DNA of 64,000 nt, from the NCBI GenBank assembly GCA_036389835.1, contig DASVWC010000085.1, forward strand, positions 3,464 to 67,463. The letters are read 5' to 3'. The position numbers were made by a program, and so were the translations under genes. Below the pieces are notes generated by a model. That model was not told the origin of the DNA. It ran no database searches and was given only the letters and a program-made list of their open reading frames with translations. Positions 50,946-59,062 of the stretch are shown here, piece by piece; the first letter of the stretch is position 1; every line of letters begins with the position of its first letter. Source of the stretch: AC-37 sp036389835 (lineage in GTDB: Bacteria > Actinomycetota > Thermoleophilia > Solirubrobacterales > Thermoleophilaceae).

Positions 50946-51440
50946 CTAGTCCGGTTTGGTCCCGCGCCGCGGCGCACCGAGCCAGTGTTCGAGCCCTCGC
51001 GGCTTCGGCGGCCTGCGCACCGCCGGCGGCGGTGCCGCCTCGTCGTGCTTCTCGGCGGTGGTGCCGATCACGTGCCGGACCCCGACCCCCGTGATCCGCT
51101 CGACCCTGCGCGGCAGGTCGATCTGGAGCCACTTCGAGACACCGGTCGCGAGCGTCGAGACCACGACCTCGTCATAGCGCCCCGGGTCCCAGCCCTCCTT
51201 CACCGCGACGATCGGGTCCGAATCGCCGACCTCGCCGCGCGCCTCCAGGCCGGCCTCCCGCCACCCGCCCACGATCTCCTCGACACGGACGCGCGCCTCC
51301 TCGCGGTGGCCGGGCAGCGGCGGCAGCAGGAGGGTGAACTCGGCCTCGCCCTCCGCGGCGCGTTGCTGAAGCGCCTCGATCAGCTCAGGCGAATCGGCCG
51401 TCTGGTTCGCGACGACGAGGACGCTGGTCTTCCAGGCCAT
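50946..51440 (-). CDS. UspA-like small alpha/beta protein
   Basis: 164 residues. It opens with SVLVVANQTADSPELIEALQ and continues GDSDPIVAVKEGWDPGRYDE, VVVSTLATGVSKWLQIDLPR then VERITGVGVRHVIGTTAE. The alternating strands and helices fit a universal-stress-type fold, but the ATP motif is not clear. The C-terminal ~35 residues are Pro/Arg-rich. Function unknown. Confidence 0.65.
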   Translation of the reverse strand: MAWKTSVLVVANQTADSPELIEALQQRAAEGEAEFTLLLPPLPGHREEARVRVEEIVGGWREAGLEARGEVGDSDPIVAVKEGWDPGRYDEVVVSTLATGVSKWLQIDLPRRVERITGVGVRHVIGTTAEKHDEAAPPPAVRRPPKPRGLEHWLGAPRRGTKPD

Positions 51441-51512
51441 CCGAGGCTCCCTTCAGCAGGAAAGCTACCTGCCGCGGGGCGATGCTGCGCGGTTCCCCGC
51501 CGCGGCAAGGCG

Positions 51513-52382
51513 TCATGCCGCGTCTCTCGCCCGCATGGGATCGGAGGCCTCCCCGCGCGCGGTCGCGCAGCTCAGCAGATACGCGCGCGGCGAGCAGCCG
51601 ATCTGCGCCGTGAAGTCGCGGATGAAGTGCGACTGATCTGAGTAGCCGAGATCGGCGGCCAGCCGCGCGGCGTCTTCTGCCTCCCCCGAGGCGAGCCGCT
51701 CCGCCGCCTCGTGCACCCGGTAGCGCTTGAGCACCCATTTCGGCGTGACCCCGACGTAGTCGCGGAACAGTCGCTGCAGCGTCCTCTGCGAGACCGCATG
51801 CCGACGTGCGAAGTCCGCGACGCCGAGCCGGCGGTCGGCGAACAGCATGTCCGAGACGATCTCGCGGAGCAGCTCGAACCGCGGGTCCGCGGGAGCGCGG
51901 TGCTCACGCAGAAACTGCTCGACCGTATCGACGTGCGCGCGGGGGTCGCCTGCGGTCGAGGCGAGCTGACGCTCAAGCGCGAGCCCCGGCTCGCCGAACG
52001 CCTCCGCGGGCGGTACCGACACGTCGATAAACGCCTCCGCCGGTCGACCGGTCAGCGCGGCCAGAGCGCCCGGCCGGAACTTCGTCCCCGTCGCGCTGCC
52101 GCTCCCTTCAAGAGTCTTGCGGCCACGGCTGAGGGGCATGCCGTGGACGGCGACCAGGTGAGCTTCGGTCACGAGGTTTGCGCAAGGGTGGGGGAGCACC
52201 TCCTGCGTGAAGGCCACTCCGCGCGGCAGGCTCCAGGAGACGGTCCAGTGGCGCTCGACAAGGTCGGCGACGTTCGCTGCCGGCGCGTGCCTCACCAGCC
52301 TGAACCGGCCCTGGCCTCGGTCGGGGCGGAGCATCCCATGGGTGCTGGCGGTCTGCTCGTGCACTAGCGCGGAGTCTGCCAT
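51513..52382 (-). CDS. AraC-family transcriptional regulator
   Basis: 289 residues. The N-terminal part is a ligand-type domain (DLVERHWTVSWSLPRGVAFT, PHPCANLVTEAHLVAVHGMP). The C-terminal double HTH is classical: LGVADFARRHAVSQRTLQRL, FRDYVGVTPKWVLKRYRVHE, then AARLAADLGYSDQSHFIRDF. It is divergent from the cupin/YdeI-like pair, so it may control them. Start ATG 52380-52382. Confidence 0.88.
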   Translation of the reverse strand: MADSALVHEQTASTHGMLRPDRGQGRFRLVRHAPAANVADLVERHWTVSWSLPRGVAFTQEVLPHPCANLVTEAHLVAVHGMPLSRGRKTLEGSGSATGTKFRPGALAALTGRPAEAFIDVSVPPAEAFGEPGLALERQLASTAGDPRAHVDTVEQFLREHRAPADPRFELLREIVSDMLFADRRLGVADFARRHAVSQRTLQRLFRDYVGVTPKWVLKRYRVHEAAERLASGEAEDAARLAADLGYSDQSHFIRDFTAQIGCSPRAYLLSCATARGEASDPMRARDAA

Positions 52383-52449
52383 CCGAGCAGGCGGTCGTTG
52401 ACGCGTTTTTTCAAGAGCGCGGCGCCGCTCGCAAATAGCTTGCCCGGCC

Positions 52450-52848
52450 ATGGACAACAGCTACGCGAAGGTCAACTTCGACGCGGTCGAAGACATGAAC
52501 GCCAGGTACGGGATGCAGGAGATAGGGGAGGCGCGCTACCTGCGCCAGGACGTCGGCGCCGAGACCATCGGCGCAACGCTCTACAGGCTGCGGCCGGGCA
52601 AGCGGACCGGCTTCGGGCACCGCCACGAACAGGTCGAGGAGCTGTACGTGGTCCTCGCCGGTGACGGGCGCATCAAGATCGACGACGACATCGTCGAGCT
52701 CCGTCCGTTCGACGCGGTCAGGGTCGGGCCGCGCGCCATCCGCGAGTTCGAGGCCGGCCCCGCGGGGCTGGAGCTGCTGGCGAGCGGCAGCTACGTCGAG
52801 GGAGACGGCGAGATGATCCAGGGCTGGTGGACTGAGGAGACCGCTTGA
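52450..52848 (+). CDS. cupin-domain protein
   Basis: 132 residues. FGHRHEQVEELYVVLAGDGR holds the two His and Glu metal ligands; ELRPFDAVRVGPRAIREFEA is motif 2. It resembles the cupin at 44323-44706. The last bases overlap the TTG start of the YdeI-like gene (TTGA junction). Substrate unknown; AraC control is suggested by position. Confidence 0.85.
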   Translation: MDNSYAKVNFDAVEDMNARYGMQEIGEARYLRQDVGAETIGATLYRLRPGKRTGFGHRHEQVEELYVVLAGDGRIKIDDDIVELRPFDAVRVGPRAIREFEAGPAGLELLASGSYVEGDGEMIQGWWTEETA

Positions 52849-53429
52849 CGCCGCCGCGGAGGCGGGAGCCCATCCTCTCGTTCGCGTCGCAACCGGCGTT
52901 CGAGGAATGGCTCGAGCGGAACCACGAGGCCGCATCGGGGGCGTGGCTGCAAATCGCGAAGAAGGGCGCGCCGGAGCCGACGGTCAGCTACGCGGCCGCG
53001 GTCGAAGCGGCCCTCTCCTTCGGGTGGATCGACGGGCAGAAGGACCGCCTCGACGGCGACCACTGGCTGCAGCGGTTCACTCCACGGACGCGGCGCAGCC
53101 CGTGGTCAAGGGTGAACCGGGAGAAGGCGGAGCGGCTGATCGATACGGGCCGGATGCGCCCCGCTGGCTTGGCCGCCGTAGAGCAGGCGAAGGCTGACGG
53201 GCGGTGGGACGCGGCCTATGCCGGTTTCCGGACCGCGACCGTACCGGACGATCTGCAGCGCGAACTCGATCGAGATCCAGGACTCGCCGCCGGGTTCGCC
53301 GCGCTGGACGCCCGCAACCGGTACTCGATCATCTGGCGCATCAATGACGCGAAGCGGCCTGACACTCGTGCACGGCGGATCGAGAAGTACGTCGAGATGC
53401 TTCGCCGTGGCGAGCGGATCCACAGCTAG
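52845..53429 (+). CDS. YdeI/OmpD-associated-like protein
   Basis: 194 residues. FASQPAFEEWLERNHEAASG, AWLQIAKKGAPEPTVSYAAA and ALSFGWIDGQKDRLDGDHWL followed by QRFTPRTRRSPWSRVNREKA are the pattern of the YdeI (OmdA) family, sometimes called bacteriocin-protection-like. The C-terminal part is helical. The biochemical role is unclear. TTG start at 52845-52847. Confidence 0.82.
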   Translation: MTPPRRREPILSFASQPAFEEWLERNHEAASGAWLQIAKKGAPEPTVSYAAAVEAALSFGWIDGQKDRLDGDHWLQRFTPRTRRSPWSRVNREKAERLIDTGRMRPAGLAAVEQAKADGRWDAAYAGFRTATVPDDLQRELDRDPGLAAGFAALDARNRYSIIWRINDAKRPDTRARRIEKYVEMLRRGERIHS

Positions 53430-53526
53430 CTGACGAAGCCGGCGCAGGATTGCCGCCGCGGGGTTGGACGGCTACCCCGTCGGGCCGCGCCGTGGTTCGA
53501 ACGCGGCCAAGCTTGCTCGGTTCGAG

Positions 53527-53615
53527 CGGAGGGGGTGGGATTCGAACCCACGGTCCGCCGAACGACGGACACCGGTTTTCAAGACCGGCGCATTCAACCG
53601 CTCTGCCACCCCTCC
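53527..53615 (-). tRNA. tRNA-Ser (anticodon TGA)
   Basis: 89 bases on the minus strand: acceptor GGAGGGG/CCCCTCC, D-arm GCAGAGCGGTTGAATGC, anticodon arm CCGGT-CTTGAAA-ACCGG with anticodon TGA, long variable arm TGTCCGTCGTTCGGCGGA, T-arm CGTGGG-TTCGAAT-CCCAC, discriminator G. CCA is not encoded. It lies downstream of serS and the prepilin on the same strand. Confidence 0.95.
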
Positions 53616-53739
53616 GTCCGGCGAGCGTAGCCCTCTCCTCGAGTCAACCGTCCTGGATAACCGTTCCATATGAACGGTTAGGCAGGACGCTTCGAGATTT
53701 CGCCCCCCTCGGGCGAGCCGCGGGGGCCTGCCGCCGCTC

Positions 53740-54192
53740 CTACCAGCTGCCGCTCTCCGGGCAGCCGCCCTCGCCCGTCGGCGCGCAGGTCTTCGTGATC
53801 ACGCCCGTGTGCGTGTCCTTGGCGATCGTGAACACGTGCCGCGCGCCGCCGATCGACGACTTCGACACGCCCTCGATCTCGTACGAGAGGCGGTCGGACG
53901 AGATCACCGAGGCCTGCCCGGGGCCGGTGCCCCAGTCGACCTCGAGTCGCAGCAGCTCGGACTCCTGGTCGCACTCGCGGTAGTCCTCGTTGGTCGCGAA
54001 GCACGACTCGACGTGCGTGACGAGCACGCGTGCGTTGGACTTGGCGACGGCGTCGTCGGCCCGGTCCTCGTGCCCGAGGAAGGTGGGGAGCGCGAGCGCG
54101 GCCAGGATCCCGATGATCAGGATCACCGCCAGCAGCTCGATCAGGGCGAATCCGCGTTCGTCGTGGCTGCGCTCGCGTAGAGCTCGCGCCAT
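53740..54192 (-). CDS. type IV prepilin-like protein
   Basis: 150 residues. Prepilin leader MARALRERSHDERG with cleavage after Gly14 and Glu at position 5 of the mature form (FALIELLAVILIIGILAALA), followed by a globular domain with four Cys (ESCFAT, ECDQE, KTCAPT, GGCPES). Prepilin peptidase would process it; pilus assembly genes are not in the window. It may be a pilin or a pseudopilin. Confidence 0.88.
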   Translation of the reverse strand: MARALRERSHDERGFALIELLAVILIIGILAALALPTFLGHEDRADDAVAKSNARVLVTHVESCFATNEDYRECDQESELLRLEVDWGTGPGQASVISSDRLSYEIEGVSKSSIGGARHVFTIAKDTHTGVITKTCAPTGEGGCPESGSW

Positions 54193-54251
54193 GGGGACGG
54201 CCTCCTCGGGTCACTGACCGTTATCGGCCGGCGATCCGAGGAAGTTGACGC

Positions 54252-55529
54252 TCAGGTCACGGGGCCGATCGTCTTCGGCGCGCCGAAGCCGTGCAGCGCC
54301 TCCGGCACCCGCACGGCGCCGTCCTCGTCCTGGTGGTTCTCGGCGATCGCGATGATCGTGCGCTGCACGCCGATCGCCGTCCCGTTCAGCGTGTGCGCGT
54401 GGCGCGGCGGCGCGCCCTCGGCCGGCCGGAAGCGCGTGTCGAGGCGGCGCGCCTGGTAGTCGGTGGTGTTCGAGCACGAGGTGAGCTCGCGGTAGCGCTC
54501 CTGGCCCGGGAACCAGCCCTCGATGTCGTACTTCTTGGCGGCCGAGGCGCCGAGGTCCCAGGCCGCGATGTTCACCACGCGGTAGGGGATCTCGAGCGTC
54601 TGGTAGATCTCCTCCTCGATCGCGAGCAGCCGCTCGTGCTCGCCGTCCGACTCCTCGGGCTCGACGAACGAGAACATCTCGACCTTGTCGAACTGGTGCA
54701 CGCGGAAGATCCCGCGCGTGTCCTTCCCGGCGGCGCCGGCCTCGCGGCGGAAGCACGGCGAGAAGCCCGCGTAGCGGCGCGGCAGGGCGCCGGGCTCGAG
54801 GATCTCGCCGGCGTGCATCGACGCGAGCGCGACCTCGGAGGTCCCGGCCAGGTAGAGGTCGTCGTCGGGTACGCGGTAGATCTGGTCCTCGGTGTCGGGG
54901 AGGAAGCCGGTGCCGAACAGCGCCTCCTCGCGCACGAGCACCGGCGGCACGACCGGCTCGAATCCCCTGGCCGTGAGGATGTCGAGCGCCCAGCGCACGA
55001 GTGCGAGCTCGAGCATCACGAGCGGTCCGCGCAGGTACGAGAAGCGCGAGCCGGACAGGCGGGCGCCGGCCTCCATGTCGACCATCCAGCCGAGCAGGTC
55101 GAGGTGGTCGCGGCCGGAGCGGAGGGGTGGCCCGCCGGCGGCCGCGGCCGCGGAGGCGGGCGCCCACTCGCGGACCGTCTCGTCCTCGGGCGCGGCGGTC
55201 TCGTGCGCCAGGTTCGGGAGCGTCGCGAGCACGGAGTCGAGCCGCTCCTCGGTGGCGGTCACCTCCGACGCGAGCTCCTTCACCCGCGCCGCGACGCCGC
55301 GCATCTCCTCGATCGCGGCCGTCGCGTCCTCGCCCGACCGCTTGGCCGCTGCGATCGCCTCGCTGGCGCGCTTCTGCTCCCCGCGCAGCCCCTCGACCTC
55401 GGGCAGCAGCTCGCGCCGGCGGGAGTCGAGCGCCAGCACGTCGTCGACGATCGCGCCGGGGACCTTGCGCCGCTCGAGCCCCGCCCGGACGGCGTCGGGG
55501 TCCTCGCGGATGCTCCTCAGGTCGAGCAC
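54252..55529 (-). CDS. serS: seryl-tRNA synthetase
   Basis: 425 residues. An N-terminal coiled-coil arm (~30-105, LRGEQKRASEAIAAAKRSGE) that grips the long variable arm of tRNA-Ser, then the class II catalytic core with motif 2 (GFSPCFRREAGAAGKDTRGI) and motif 3 (LNGTAIGVQRTIIAIAENHQ). It charges tRNA-Ser with serine using ATP. It has 18 bases between it and the upstream cytochrome c lipoprotein gene, so it may be cotranscribed with it. Confidence 0.97.
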   Translation of the reverse strand: MLDLRSIREDPDAVRAGLERRKVPGAIVDDVLALDSRRRELLPEVEGLRGEQKRASEAIAAAKRSGEDATAAIEEMRGVAARVKELASEVTATEERLDSVLATLPNLAHETAAPEDETVREWAPASAAAAAGGPPLRSGRDHLDLLGWMVDMEAGARLSGSRFSYLRGPLVMLELALVRWALDILTARGFEPVVPPVLVREEALFGTGFLPDTEDQIYRVPDDDLYLAGTSEVALASMHAGEILEPGALPRRYAGFSPCFRREAGAAGKDTRGIFRVHQFDKVEMFSFVEPEESDGEHERLLAIEEEIYQTLEIPYRVVNIAAWDLGASAAKKYDIEGWFPGQERYRELTSCSNTTDYQARRLDTRFRPAEGAPPRHAHTLNGTAIGVQRTIIAIAENHQDEDGAVRVPEALHGFGAPKTIGPVT

Positions 55530-55547
55530 GGGCGCGCCGCGGCGGCG

Positions 55548-55976
55548 CTACTCGCCGCCCTGCGAGGTCTCTTCCTGCGCCTCGTCCGGCTTCGGAGCCT
55601 TGCGCCCGGCGTAGCGCTCGAGGAACAGCGCGACGTCCTCGGCATCGCTGCCGACCACGATGTTCGCGGGCATGATCGCGCCGGAGAACCCGCCGTTGCG
55701 GATCGCGAAGAGCACGTCGTCGCGGTTCTCCTTGCGCGTGTTGAAGTTCGGCCCGTTGGTGCGCTCGCCGCCCGCGACCTCGTTCTCCGGCTTGGACCCG
55801 CGCGCCTTGGCCTCGTCGAGCGTGTGACAGCCGGCGCAGCGCTCGTTGAAGAGGTCGGCCCCCTTGCGGATGTCCGCCTGGTCCTTCGGGGCGCCGATCT
55901 CGGCGGTCCCGCCGCAGCCCGCGGCAAGCGCCGCCAGCGCGGCCGCGACGAGTGCGAGGAGCCGGGGGCGCGACAT
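55548..55976 (-). CDS. c-type cytochrome lipoprotein
   Basis: 142 residues. Lipobox LAAGC with Cys21; haem motif C47-A-G-C50-H51 in NERCAGCHTLDEAK; a likely axial Met in AIMPANIV. A small class I cytochrome anchored outside the membrane that shuttles electrons. It is divergent from the cupredoxin lipoprotein with only 22 bases between starts, which suggests shared promoter control and a common redox role. Confidence 0.9.
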   Translation of the reverse strand: MSRPRLLALVAAALAALAAGCGGTAEIGAPKDQADIRKGADLFNERCAGCHTLDEAKARGSKPENEVAGGERTNGPNFNTRKENRDDVLFAIRNGGFSGAIMPANIVVGSDAEDVALFLERYAGRKAPKPDEAQEETSQGGE

Positions 55977-55998
55977 GGCGGCGCATATTATCGGCGGC

Positions 55999-56397
55999 AT
56001 GCGCCGTGCCCCTCTCGCGCTCATCGCGCTCCTGCTCGCCATCGCCGGCTGCGGTGACGACAACGAGAAGTCCAGCGGCAGCGTCACCGTCGACGCCGGT
56101 CAGCCCGTGGCCGTCGAGGCCAGCGAGTACGCGTTCAAGCCCGGCACGATCACGATCCGCGCGGCGACCGGGTCGTCCGGCAACGCCCCCGTGCGCTTCG
56201 AGCTGCGCAACGACGGATCGCTTCCGCACGACGTCCACGTGCGCCGCGGCGACGAGGAGCTCGGCGGCAGCGAGGCCGTCGGCGGCGGCAAGACGGCCTC
56301 CGCGACGGTGGACCTGGCGCCGGGGGAGTACGAGATCTACTGCTCGATCGGCGACCACGCCGAGCTGGGGATGAAGGGGAAGCTCGAGGTCCGCTAG
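55999..56397 (+). CDS. cupredoxin lipoprotein (plastocyanin-like)
   Basis: 132 residues. Lipobox AIAGC with Cys18. The cupredoxin fold has type I copper ligands: His in SLPHDVHVR, Cys in YCSIGDHAELGM, His in GDH and the Met of LGM. It should carry electrons outside the membrane, perhaps with the divergent cytochrome c. ATG 55999. Confidence 0.88.
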   Translation: MRRAPLALIALLLAIAGCGDDNEKSSGSVTVDAGQPVAVEASEYAFKPGTITIRAATGSSGNAPVRFELRNDGSLPHDVHVRRGDEELGGSEAVGGGKTASATVDLAPGEYEIYCSIGDHAELGMKGKLEVR

Positions 56398-56550
56398 GAG
56401 GAACGCGCCGCGCGGGGGCGAATCCCCCCACCGTCCCGGCGCCGGCTTGGGCGGCCAGTCCGCGGCATTGACGCTTTCCGGCGGTCGTCCTCATCGGCGG
56501 CGATCAGACCGGCGTCGGGACCTACTTCCTCCGCGGATACCGTCGTCGCC
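56398..56550. other. intergenic region
   Basis: About 150 bases. It includes the hairpin GGGGG-CGAAT-CCCCC (56414-56428), which could end the cupredoxin transcript though without a T-run. No gene was seen. Confidence 0.4.
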
Positions 56551-58197
56551 ATGTCAGGCCAGCGCACACGTCGCGGGTTGACCGCGGCCGCGGTGCTCGC
56601 GTCGCTCGCGCTGCCGGCGTCCGCGGCCGGTCACGCGGTCGTCGTCGACACCGAGCCCCAGCGCGCTGAGCACCTCGACCAGGCACCGGCGGAGGTCGTG
56701 CTCACGTTCAACGAGCCCGTGAAGGCGCGGGCGGGCGACATCCGCGTGTACGACTCCTCGAGCGAGCGGGTCGACACCGGCGCGGTCAGCCAGCCGCGCG
56801 ACTCCCAGGCGGCGGCCGAGATCCAGGACGGGATCCCGAAGGACGTCTACACGACGACCTACCGCGTGGTATCGGCGGACGGGCACCCGGTGTCCGGCGG
56901 ATTCGCGTTCGCCTACGGGAGGGGAGTCGGAGCGGACAGCCCGGGCCCGACGGTGGCCGAGCTGCTCGACCGCGAGCGCTCGACCTCGGTCGACGTCGCC
57001 TACGCGATCGTCCGCGGCCTCCACTACCTCGCGCTGCTGCTCACGATCGGCGCCGTCGCGTTCGCCGCCTTCGTGGCGCCGCGCGGCGCGGACGCCGGAC
57101 CGCGCCTGCGGCGGGTGCTGATCGCCGCCGCGCTGGTCGGCGGCGCCTGCTCGCTCGCCGGGGTCGGGCTCCAGGGCGCGCTCGCCGCCGCGGCGCCCCT
57201 CGACCGCTCGTTCGCGCGGGACACGATCGAGGTGTCGATCGACAACCGCGCGGGGCTCGCGTGGGTGGCCCGCGGCTTGGTCTGGGCGGGGGTCCTCGCG
57301 CTGGTCGTCCTCGCCGCCCGCTGGCCGCGCGTGGTCTGGCCGCGCGTGCTCTGGGCGCTGGCCGCGGCGTCGCTGGCGATCGTCGCGTCGCTCCCCCTCG
57401 CCGGGCATGCGCGCACCCAGGACCCGAGCGCGGTCCTGATCCCCGCCGACTTCGTGCACGTGGTGGCCGCGGGCGCATGGCTCGGCGGCCTGCTCCTGCT
57501 GCTGCTCGTCCACTGGCCGCGCCGTGGCGTCGACACGGCAACCGCGTGGGCCGCCGCCCAGCGCTTCTCGCGGCTCGCGCTGCCCGCGATGGCCGCGCTC
57601 GTCGCCGCCGGCGCGCTCCAGGCCGTCTTCTACCTCTCGGCGCCGGGCGACCTGGTGTCGGAGGACTACGGCCTCGTCCTCTCGGCGAAGATCGCCCTGC
57701 TTCTCGCGATCCTCGCGATCGCGGCGTCGAACCGCCGTGCGATCGCGCGCGAGGCCGCGAGCGGAACGGCGGCCCGGCTGCGGCGCGCGATGCGCGCGGA
57801 GGTGGGCCTCGCGGTCGCCGTGATCGCGGCCGCGTCGATCCTGGTGCGCACCGCCCCGCCGGAGGCGGCGGAGGCGGGGCCGCCGACACCGGTCGTGGAC
57901 CTCGGCCCGATGCGCCTCGAGATGTCGATCGAGCCGGGGGCGACCGGCACCAACGCGGCGCACCTGTACTTCTTCGACCGGCGCAGCGGCGCGCAGGTGG
58001 ACGGCATCGACGAGCTGCGCCTGACGCTCACTCCGCCGGACGGCGATCCGCGCACCGTCGCCGTCCCGCGCAAGAGCTTCGCCCACTACCAGCTCGACCG
58101 GCTCGCGCTCCCGGACGAGGGCGAATGGCGCCTGCGCGTGCAGGCACACGTCAGGAGCGGGCGCTACGCCGCCGAGACCACGATCGACGTCGAATGA
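56551..58197 (+). CDS. CopC-CopD fusion copper protein
   Basis: 548 residues. A signal peptide leads to a CopC domain (HAVVVDTEPQRAEHLDQAPA, VLTFNEPVKARAGDIRVYD; N-terminal His after cleavage and HPVSGG are copper ligands). From ~155 to ~430 an eight-TM CopD domain follows (VRGLHYLALLLTIGAVAFAA, FVHVVAAGAWLGGLLLLLLV). The last ~100 residues are a further periplasm-type beta domain (GATGTNAAHLYFFDRR). It should handle copper uptake or supply; the extra tail resembles YtkA-like domains. Confidence 0.88.
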   Translation: MSGQRTRRGLTAAAVLASLALPASAAGHAVVVDTEPQRAEHLDQAPAEVVLTFNEPVKARAGDIRVYDSSSERVDTGAVSQPRDSQAAAEIQDGIPKDVYTTTYRVVSADGHPVSGGFAFAYGRGVGADSPGPTVAELLDRERSTSVDVAYAIVRGLHYLALLLTIGAVAFAAFVAPRGADAGPRLRRVLIAAALVGGACSLAGVGLQGALAAAAPLDRSFARDTIEVSIDNRAGLAWVARGLVWAGVLALVVLAARWPRVVWPRVLWALAAASLAIVASLPLAGHARTQDPSAVLIPADFVHVVAAGAWLGGLLLLLLVHWPRRGVDTATAWAAAQRFSRLALPAMAALVAAGALQAVFYLSAPGDLVSEDYGLVLSAKIALLLAILAIAASNRRAIAREAASGTAARLRRAMRAEVGLAVAVIAAASILVRTAPPEAAEAGPPTPVVDLGPMRLEMSIEPGATGTNAAHLYFFDRRSGAQVDGIDELRLTLTPPDGDPRTVAVPRKSFAHYQLDRLALPDEGEWRLRVQAHVRSGRYAAETTIDVE

Positions 58198-58219
58198 CCT
58201 CCTCGTCCGCCGGGGGGCG

Positions 58220-58672
58220 CTAGAAGATCCCGGCGGCGCGCAGCGACAGCGTCACGATCATCAGCGCCCCGATCGTCATCACGCCCATCTCGCGCATCAC
58301 CACCCGCCGCGCCAGCAGCACCTGCTCGCGCCGCTCTAGCGCCTCCACGTCCTCGACCCCGGCGACCTCCTGCTGGGCCACGCCCACGCGCATCCCCTCC
58401 GTCACGAACGAGACGAACAGCGGCGTGATCCCGTAGAAGAGGTGCAGCCCGTCGGTCTCGCGGCCCTGCACCAGGAGCACTCCTCCGAGCGCGGCCTCGA
58501 CGACCACCGCCGCCTGGGCGGCACGCAGGACGTACCAGAACCAGACCGACGGATCGTGCCGCAGCCAGGCGATCCCGCCCCACGCGGCGGCCAGCGCGTT
58601 GAGCGCCAGCACGGCGATGCCCACGGCCACGTGAACGTCAGTCAGAAAGCGCCCTTTCGCACTATGTGGCAA
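58220..58672 (-). CDS. four-TM membrane protein of unknown function
   Basis: 150 residues. Hydrophobic segments near 13-31, 45-66, 77-93 and 128-148 (VHVAVGIAVLALNALAAAWG, MTIGALMIVTLSLRAAG). TTG start at 58670-58672; a start further in is possible. Divergent from nuoA and partly overlapping a palindrome. No family recognised. Confidence 0.55.
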   Translation of the reverse strand: MPHSAKGRFLTDVHVAVGIAVLALNALAAAWGGIAWLRHDPSVWFWYVLRAAQAAVVVEAALGGVLLVQGRETDGLHLFYGITPLFVSFVTEGMRVGVAQQEVAGVEDVEALERREQVLLARRVVMREMGVMTIGALMIVTLSLRAAGIF

Positions 58673-58680
58673 GTTGTCAC
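58666..58680. promoter_or_regulatory. palindrome upstream of nuoA
   Basis: GTGGCAAGTTGTCAC is an inverted repeat with one mismatched pair (GTGxCAA-N-TTGxCAC). It is followed by TATATAA (58688-58694), a good -10-like element about 12 bases before the nuoA ATG. It is a candidate operator for the nuo operon, also covering the start of the divergent gene. Confidence 0.4.
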
Positions 58681-58705
58681 AAGCGGGTATATAAGTCCGC
58701 CCGCC

Positions 58706-59062
58706 ATGCTGAAGAGCTACCTGCCAGCCCTCGTGTTCGTGCTTCTGGGTGCCGGAGTCGGCGGTCTCTTCACCATCCTCAACGGCGTGCTCGGCCCGCG
58801 CCGGCCGAGCAAGGTCAAGTCCCAGCCCTACGAGTGCGGCCTCCCGTCCGAGGTCACGTCGAGCTTCCGCTTCGGGATCAGCTTCTACCTGATCGCGATG
58901 CTGTTCATCCTGTTCGACATCGAGGTGGTCTTCCTCTACCCGGTCGCCGTCGGGCTGAGGGACTTCGGGACGTTCGCCCTCGTCGAGGTGATCGTGTTCG
59001 TGACGCTGCTGTTCGCGGCGCTGGTGTTCGTCTGGCGCAGGGGCGCGCTCGAGTGGAAGTGA
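58706..59062 (+). CDS. nuoA: NADH-quinone oxidoreductase subunit A
   Basis: 118 residues with three TM helices. KSQPYECGLPSEVTSSFRFG and FLIAMLFILFDIEVVFLYPV-like sequence (LIAMLFILFDIEVVFLYPVA) are the NuoA signatures; the conserved Cys and the acidic residues of the DIE motif sit in the proton channel. First gene of the complex I operon; its stop overlaps nuoB (GTGA). Confidence 0.96.
   Translation: MLKSYLPALVFVLLGAGVGGLFTILNGVLGPRRPSKVKSQPYECGLPSEVTSSFRFGISFYLIAMLFILFDIEVVFLYPVAVGLRDFGTFALVEVIVFVTLLFAALVFVWRRGALEWK

Noticed and set aside
53740..54192. A complete type IV pilus locus
   Set aside because: Only one prepilin was found; no ATPase, platform protein or prepilin peptidase is adjacent.
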